Positions 5,748-6,702 of a DNA stretch of 6,702 nt are shown here, one piece after another (the stretch's first letter is position 1; each line of letters begins with the position of its first letter). The stretch lies in contig JAKAHF010000132.1 in the NCBI GenBank assembly GCA_021815245.1, forward strand, positions 1-6,702, written 5' to 3'. A program made the position numbers and the translations under genes. Origin of the DNA: Actinomycetes bacterium. Lineage in GTDB: Bacteria > Actinomycetota > Thermoleophilia > RBG-16-64-13. The notes beneath the pieces are model-generated. The model was not told the DNA's origin. It made no database searches and saw only the letters and a list, made by a program, of their open reading frames with translations.

Positions 5748-6437
5748 ATGAACGGCATCGGCACGCTTCGCGAGGACTCGCTGCACGCCTCACTCAAGGC
5801 CTGGTATTCGCAACCCGGCGACCGGTTCGAGTGTGAGGTCGACGGCTACGTCATAGACCTCGTGCGTGGCGATCTGCTCGTCGAGATCCAAACCGGCAAC
5901 TTCTCGGCTATCAAGCCAAAGGTGCGGGCGCTCCTCGAGAGCCACCCCCTGCGGCTCGTCTACCCGATCGCCGCCCAGAAGTGGGTGGTAAGGGAGTCGG
6001 GCGACGGCGCCGCGATACTGAGCAGGCGAAAGTCACCCAAGCACGGAACAGTGCACGACGTTTTTGGCGAATTGGTGCGCCTGCCGGTTCTGATGCGACA
6101 CCCCGGTCTCTCGCTCGAGGTGCTCCTCACCCATGAAGAGGTCGTTTGGCGGGAGGACGGCTTGGGCAGTTGGCGGCGCAAGGGGGTCAGTGTGGTCGAC
6201 CGGCGGCTGCTCGAGGTCGTCGAAAGCCACGTGTTCGAAGAGCCCGCCGACTTCCGCGCGCTGATTCCTAGAGAGCTGCCCCCGGTCTTCACGGTGCAAG
6301 ATCTGCTCGACTGCACCCGGCAGAACCGGCGTCTGGCGCAAAGAATGGCGTACAGCCTCCGCGTTATGGGTGTTATCGAGGAGGCCGGCAAGCGGGGCCG
6401 CGCGCCCCTCTATCAGCAGACGGCGGTCCCCAGCTAG
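5748..6437 (+). CDS. Putative PD-(D/E)XK-like nuclease-fold protein with C-terminal winged-helix region
   Basis: A 229-residue soluble protein. The N-terminus (MNGIGTLREDSLHASLKAWY) gives a helix with E9. A beta hairpin follows with D37 in YVIDLVRG and E46-I-Q48 in LLVEIQTGNF. The E...D-x8-ExQ pattern fits a PD-(D/E)XK restriction-endonuclease-like core in which Q replaces the usual final K; K57 or K59 in AIKPKVR may compensate. LRLVYPIAAQKWVV (68-81) would be the next core strands. Residues from about 165 on (FRALIPRELPPVFTVQDLLDC, then LAQRMAYSLRVMGVIEEAGKRG, APLYQ) look like a winged-helix DNA-binding module. I recall similar uncharacterised proteins in actinobacteria, with no proven role. 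DNA cleavage or repair is inference from the fold; a catalytically dead DNA-binding protein is an alternative. ATG 5748 is chosen because homology-like sequence starts there and TAGAAT lies just upstream. Confidence 0.8.
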   Translation: MNGIGTLREDSLHASLKAWYSQPGDRFECEVDGYVIDLVRGDLLVEIQTGNFSAIKPKVRALLESHPLRLVYPIAAQKWVVRESGDGAAILSRRKSPKHGTVHDVFGELVRLPVLMRHPGLSLEVLLTHEEVVWREDGLGSWRRKGVSVVDRRLLEVVESHVFEEPADFRALIPRELPPVFTVQDLLDCTRQNRRLAQRMAYSLRVMGVIEEAGKRGRAPLYQQTAVPS

Positions 6438-6494
6438 CCAAGCCGACTCGCTCGCACGACGGCCACGGACATGCGTCTTCCCGCCCCCCGGGGC

Positions 6495-6523
6495 ATTTCA
6501 ATATTGCGAAATTGTGCAATAAT
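6495..6523 (+). promoter_or_regulatory. Candidate promoter with embedded operator palindrome, upstream of the zinc-ribbon gene
   Basis: This is an AT-rich island in GC-rich DNA. A weak -35 TTTCAA (6495-6500) and -10 AATAAT (6518-6523, 5/6 to consensus) are 17 bp apart. Between and across them lies an 18-bp imperfect dyad, ATTGC-GAAATTGT-GCAAT (6503-6520), matching at 14 of 18 positions. CAATATTG (6499-6506) and CAATAATG (6517-6524) also form an 18-bp-pitch direct repeat. A dimeric repressor of MarR or TetR type bound here would block RNA polymerase; the regulator is not in the window. Confidence 0.5.
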
Positions 6524-6549
6524 GTGAGCATGAAAGCGGAGGTGACGGA

Positions 6550-6702
6550 ATGATGACCATCGACCTTGTCTGCCAGTCGTGCAAGCACTCCTACCAGATC
6601 GAGTCGGAGAGCATATTCAAGGACGCCGAGAAGAACTGCCCCAAGTGCGGCTCGGACTCCTATCGCCAGACGTTCGCCAGCTTTCGGCGAAACGGTTGTC
6701 TT
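6550..6702 (+). CDS. Zinc-ribbon domain protein, FmdB-like, 3' partial
   Basis: 51 codons are visible before the window ends with the frame still open. The protein opens with a zinc ribbon: C8 and C11 in CQSC, a helix-rich spacer, then C30 and C33 in CPKCG. This is a treble-cleft or ribbon knuckle as in the FmdB-type small regulatory proteins and many short actinobacterial zinc-ribbon proteins. The function beyond zinc binding is not known. GGAGG (6538-6542) lies 7 nt before ATG 6550; ATG 6553 immediately follows and is also possible. A 7-codon frame starting at ATG 6530 ends in a TGA that overlaps this start as ATGA, which could couple translation. The candidate promoter and palindrome at 6495-6523 suggest it is transcribed alone and under repressor control. 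Completeness and the C-terminal part cannot be judged. Confidence 0.8.
   Translation, partial: MMTIDLVCQSCKHSYQIESESIFKDAEKNCPKCGSDSYRQTFASFRRNGCL

Noticed and set aside
5440..5793. 117-codon minus-strand frame across the cupin start region
   Set aside because: It overlaps the cupin start, is R/S/A-rich, crosses the promoter of the divergent gene and has no recognisable features.
6438..6495. C/G run (CCCCCCGGGG) after the PD-(D/E)XK-like gene as a terminator
   Set aside because: The possible stem has a 2-nt loop, which cannot fold, and no T-tract follows.

Overview
The window is high-GC DNA with strong G/C preference at third codon positions, GTG starts alongside ATG, and a probable leaderless gene. 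This points to an actinobacterium; the lineage within the phylum cannot be fixed from the sequence. There are five complete protein genes, two genes cut by the window edges, and one gene remnant.

Layout. Minus strand: a fused C-glycoside-deglycosidase-type protein (1155 down to the left edge), a DUF2202 ferritin-like protein (1746-1264) and a two-helix membrane protein (2615-1911). Next is a plus-strand scar of an aldo/keto reductase gene (2760-2996). Minus strand again: a small cupin (5470-5009) followed 48 bp later by a large GT39/YkcB-like membrane glycosyltransferase (4960-3047). Plus strand at the right: a gene for a PD-(D/E)XK-like plus winged-helix protein (5748-6437) and the start of a zinc-ribbon protein (6550 to the edge).

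How it fits together. The most distinctive gene is at the left edge. It joins a DUF6379 domain (the family of the C-glycoside deglycosidase beta subunit) to a xylose-isomerase-like TIM barrel (the fold of the alpha subunit) in one chain, with the beta-like part first. The known enzymes are two-subunit complexes acting on 3-oxo-C-glycosides. The nearby aldo/keto reductase scar may be a leftover of related sugar chemistry, but that is inference. The other genes look like general accessory genes: diiron-type ferritin-like protein, envelope glycosylation, a possible nuclease and a zinc ribbon.

Regulatory structure is visible in several gaps: a 22-bp-pitch direct repeat upstream of the DUF2202 gene, a dyad cluster around 2668-2702, an AT-rich palindrome inside the candidate promoter of the zinc-ribbon gene, and a -10 hexamer placed for leaderless transcription of the PD-(D/E)XK-like gene. 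No RNA genes, insertion sequences, CRISPR arrays or origins were seen.
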